Source of the DNA: a virus
IMG/VR virus record: IMGVR_UViG_3300032246_001342
Location: 1 to 50,316 of that record
Strand: one strand, 5' to 3'
Length of the DNA: 50,316 nt
Shown here: positions 48,486 through 50,316 of the stretch, one piece after another
How the letters are laid out: every line of letters begins with the position of its first letter
How positions within the stretch are numbered: position 1 is the first letter of the stretch
The notes under the pieces: generated by a model
The model's database searches: none
What the model saw: the letters and a program-made list of their open reading frames with translations, nothing else
Told to the model about the DNA's origin: nothing
Translations under genes and position numbers: made by a program

Positions 48486-49027
48486 GACGTTCTCATGCTG
48501 TTGACGAAATCATCGACCATGTTGTCCCAATTGTCCGGGATGACGTCGCCTTGACCGGCGGCGATGATGGCGGCTTTGATTTGGTCTTGGAAATAGCGGG
48601 CGACGTCCGACCGCGCGCCCGCCATGAAGTATGTACCGGGACGCCCACGGGTCGGATATTCGATGTGGACGCCGTACGCCATGCCAACGCCGACCCATGC
48701 TTCGCCTTTTGCGGGTTTGGGCGCGGATGGCGCGACTTGGTCCAACACGCGTTCGGCTCCGTCGCGTTGAGCGCGCAACGACAAAGCTTTGTCGGTCTTG
48801 TCTCGGTAATTGTCCGACCGCCATGTTCGAGTGTAAATTGACGCTCGGAGCGCGCCGGTCGGCGTGGGTTCGTTGTTGTGAGCGTAAACGGTTTTCGTGA
48901 GTCGCTCGACCGCTTTTTGTTGAAGTTTGAACGCCGTCCGCCGAACCGCTCGGTCGATTTCGTCTTCGAGGTTGCGGGTGAGGTTGGTCAATTTGGGAAG
49001 GTTGGTTCGCATTCCAATGATCAACAT
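48482..49027 (-). CDS. HK97 gp10-like neck protein
   Basis: A 181-residue protein. LEDEIDRAVRRTAFKLQQKA then TGALRASIYTRTW and VGVGMAYGVHIEYPTRGRPG are the standard signature of HK97 gp10-like proteins, which join the head connector to the tail. Overlaps both neighbours. Confidence 0.87.
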   Translation of the reverse strand: MLIIGMRTNLPKLTNLTRNLEDEIDRAVRRTAFKLQQKAVERLTKTVYAHNNEPTPTGALRASIYTRTWRSDNYRDKTDKALSLRAQRDGAERVLDQVAPSAPKPAKGEAWVGVGMAYGVHIEYPTRGRPGTYFMAGARSDVARYFQDQIKAAIIAAGQGDVIPDNWDNMVDDFVNSMRTS

Positions 49028-49902
49028 CAGTCGATCACCTCGCCGCGCGGATCGTAAACACGGGCGTCGTAAAGTTGACCGCCCGAAGCGTCGTCGAACA
49101 CGAGCACGGCGACGATGTGGGAATATTCGCGCAACGCGCCCGGTACCGTCACGTTTCGATCACGGAAACCAACGAGCGGGTCGGACCGTTGCCCGGCAAC
49201 CGTTCCGATTTGGACCAATCCCGCCGGGTACGCGCCGCCACTCGGCACCGCATAAAACACCATGTCGTAAAACGTCGAACCACGGAACACGAGCCGCACG
49301 GAGCCGACTTGTTGCGGCCTCGTGAATGCAAACCGAACCGCATATCCCGCGCCGCCGTTGCCGAAATCGTATGATCCGCCGGTCGTTTGATCGCCGGGCG
49401 CGTTGTCGATGGCGAGCGGAATCGCCGAATTCGCCGTCGTTTGCGATGCGCCGCCAAACACACCGGCGAGGTTGGTGTCGGGCGTACCTTCAGGCCAATC
49501 ATCGTCTCGGACGGTGTCGTCTTGCGCGCGCGCCGTCCATTCGGCTTCGGTGATGGAAACATCATATCGGCGTATGACCGCCTCAACGTCGAAATCATGA
49601 GCCTTTTCGACGAGGTACGGGACGTCGTTTACGATTGCCCGCCATCCGATCCCAAGGCGCGGCGCATCACCCGGAAGGGTGAACCCAAACGTCCGTTTTG
49701 TGGTGTCGATCAAATTCGGCGGCGTCGTGCTCGATTCCATCGCATCCATGCGGCATTGGAAAAATCCGACCGACACCCATGTCGTGTTCTCACCGCCGCG
49801 ACCATCGGGCGTGCGCGACGGCGATTGGAGTTCACACGTCAAACCATGCGCCCATTCATCCCGGACGGCGTACACGCCAGCCATGAGGAATTGAGGGAGC
49901 AT
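49027..49902 (-). CDS. Head-closure protein fused to a discoidin-like domain
   Basis: A 291-residue protein. The first 125 residues (TCELQSPSRTPDGRGGENTT, then GWRAIVNDVPYLVEKAHD) look like a head-closure (stopper) protein. The remainder is a separate beta-sandwich: IPLAIDNAPGD, then VGSVRLVFRGSTFYDMVFYA and REYSHIVAVLVFD, resembling discoidin/F5-8-type carbohydrate-binding domains. Start follows the connector stop directly (TAAATG). Confidence 0.7.
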   Translation of the reverse strand: MLPQFLMAGVYAVRDEWAHGLTCELQSPSRTPDGRGGENTTWVSVGFFQCRMDAMESSTTPPNLIDTTKRTFGFTLPGDAPRLGIGWRAIVNDVPYLVEKAHDFDVEAVIRRYDVSITEAEWTARAQDDTVRDDDWPEGTPDTNLAGVFGGASQTTANSAIPLAIDNAPGDQTTGGSYDFGNGGAGYAVRFAFTRPQQVGSVRLVFRGSTFYDMVFYAVPSGGAYPAGLVQIGTVAGQRSDPLVGFRDRNVTVPGALREYSHIVAVLVFDDASGGQLYDARVYDPRGEVID

Positions 49903-50307
49903 TTACCCGCCCCAAGGCGTCCACGACAACGCTCCGTTTTCGTGCGGTCGGTATCCGTCCGTGTTGACGGCGATTTCGCCGATGGCGACGCCGTCACGTT
50001 GCGGCGTGATGATCGTATCATCAACCTGCTCTTCGCGAAGCCGTTTGGCGTTCGCGAGCCACGCTTTGCCGCGCTCCCGCCACGACAATTTGATCCGACC
50101 GGTTTCGTCGTATTCGTCCGGGTACGCCGACACCTTGTTCGCGAGCGATTCGAGGATCGTTGCGAGTCCGATGTTGTACGGGTACCGACTGAGAATGGCG
50201 GCGTATTCCTCGTCTTGGAGTAGCGGGCGCGCGGCGTCGGTGTCCCCCACGTAAAACCGCGCTTGATCCCGTGTGGTCGCTTGCGTTGGGTCGTACGTGA
50301 AGGACAT
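49903..50307 (-). CDS. Head-tail connector protein
   Basis: A 134-residue protein starting MSFTYDPTQATTRDQARFYV with VGDTDAARPLLQDEEYAAIL and a long helix (YNIGLATILESLANKVSAYP). This is the typical opening of HK97 gp6/SPP1 gp15-like adaptors that dock under the portal. Complete copy of the gene whose first codons reappear at 1-114. Confidence 0.87.
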   Translation of the reverse strand: MSFTYDPTQATTRDQARFYVGDTDAARPLLQDEEYAAILSRYPYNIGLATILESLANKVSAYPDEYDETGRIKLSWRERGKAWLANAKRLREEQVDDTIITPQRDGVAIGEIAVNTDGYRPHENGALSWTPWGG

Positions 50308-50316
50308 GGATTATTG
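50194..50316. repeat. Terminal direct repeat, right copy
   Basis: Exact copy of 1-123; see the left copy. It includes the start of the connector gene and the last bases of the small head-protein gene (118-582). Confidence 0.95.

Noticed and set aside
1-50316. tRNA genes
   Set aside because: No cloverleaf-like segment was noticed in the few intergenic gaps, all of which are short; a tRNA scan would settle this.

Overview
The window is one complete tailed double-stranded DNA phage genome, written as a circle cut inside a gene. Its first 123 bases recur exactly as its last 123, so the unique genome is about 50,193 bp. The base composition is GC-rich, yet CAG/CTG is strikingly rare and glutamine is almost always CAA. 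The host cannot be named. Many genes begin about 6-9 bases after a -10 box, as in hosts that translate leaderless mRNAs well. No integrase, classical lysogeny repressor, DNA polymerase, tRNA or CRISPR array was seen, so a lytic phage using the host polymerase is the simplest reading.

Late genes all lie on the minus strand. They run from about 12.9 kb down through position 1 and, across the circle junction, from 50.3 kb to 34.3 kb. The order is small and large terminase, a group of small unknowns with an ASCH protein and a short TGT-like protein, Mu gp29-like portal, MuF protein with a C-terminal GNAT-like domain, protease/scaffold, decoration protein with inserted Ig-like domains, E-type major capsid protein, connectors, major tail protein, tail chaperones with a lambda-like -1 frameshift, tape measure, hub, large tail-tip proteins and a repeat-rich fibre. 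A tail tube and tape measure without a visible sheath suggest a siphovirus.

The central 13.0-34.3 kb is the early and accessory region. From 13.0 to 17.7 kb (plus strand) lie a predicted amidoligase, a gamma-glutamylcyclotransferase-like enzyme, a small HTH protein and many small unknowns. From 21.8 down to 17.7 kb (minus strand) a tightly coupled operon encodes a ParB-like protein, DpdA, QueC, QueD, QueE and FolE: the GTP-to-preQ0 route plus the transferase expected to put it into DNA. From 23.8 down to 22.7 kb is the holin/M15 endolysin cassette. From 29.7 down to 23.9 kb is replication and recombination: Sak4-like ATPase, RuvC-like nuclease, HTH protein, SF2 helicase, an initiator-like protein carrying a candidate origin inside its gene, and a helicase-loader-like protein. 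From 29.8 to 34.3 kb (plus strand) are mostly unknown proteins, one of them possibly Gam-like.

Two sequence systems tie the genome together. One is a near-palindrome, GTGTACAATGTACAC, laid over the -10 box of promoters scattered around the genome, with the start codon 6-9 bases downstream. The other is a set of paired TTACCGTAA/TTACGGTAA sites, present twice between genes and twice inside the initiator gene beside an AT-rich stretch. The least conventional feature is a pair of divergent DpdA/TGT-like proteins, one in the preQ0 operon and one in the late operon. Genes are packed with ATGA or TAATG overlaps, and no stretch above 300 bases lacks a supported or candidate gene.
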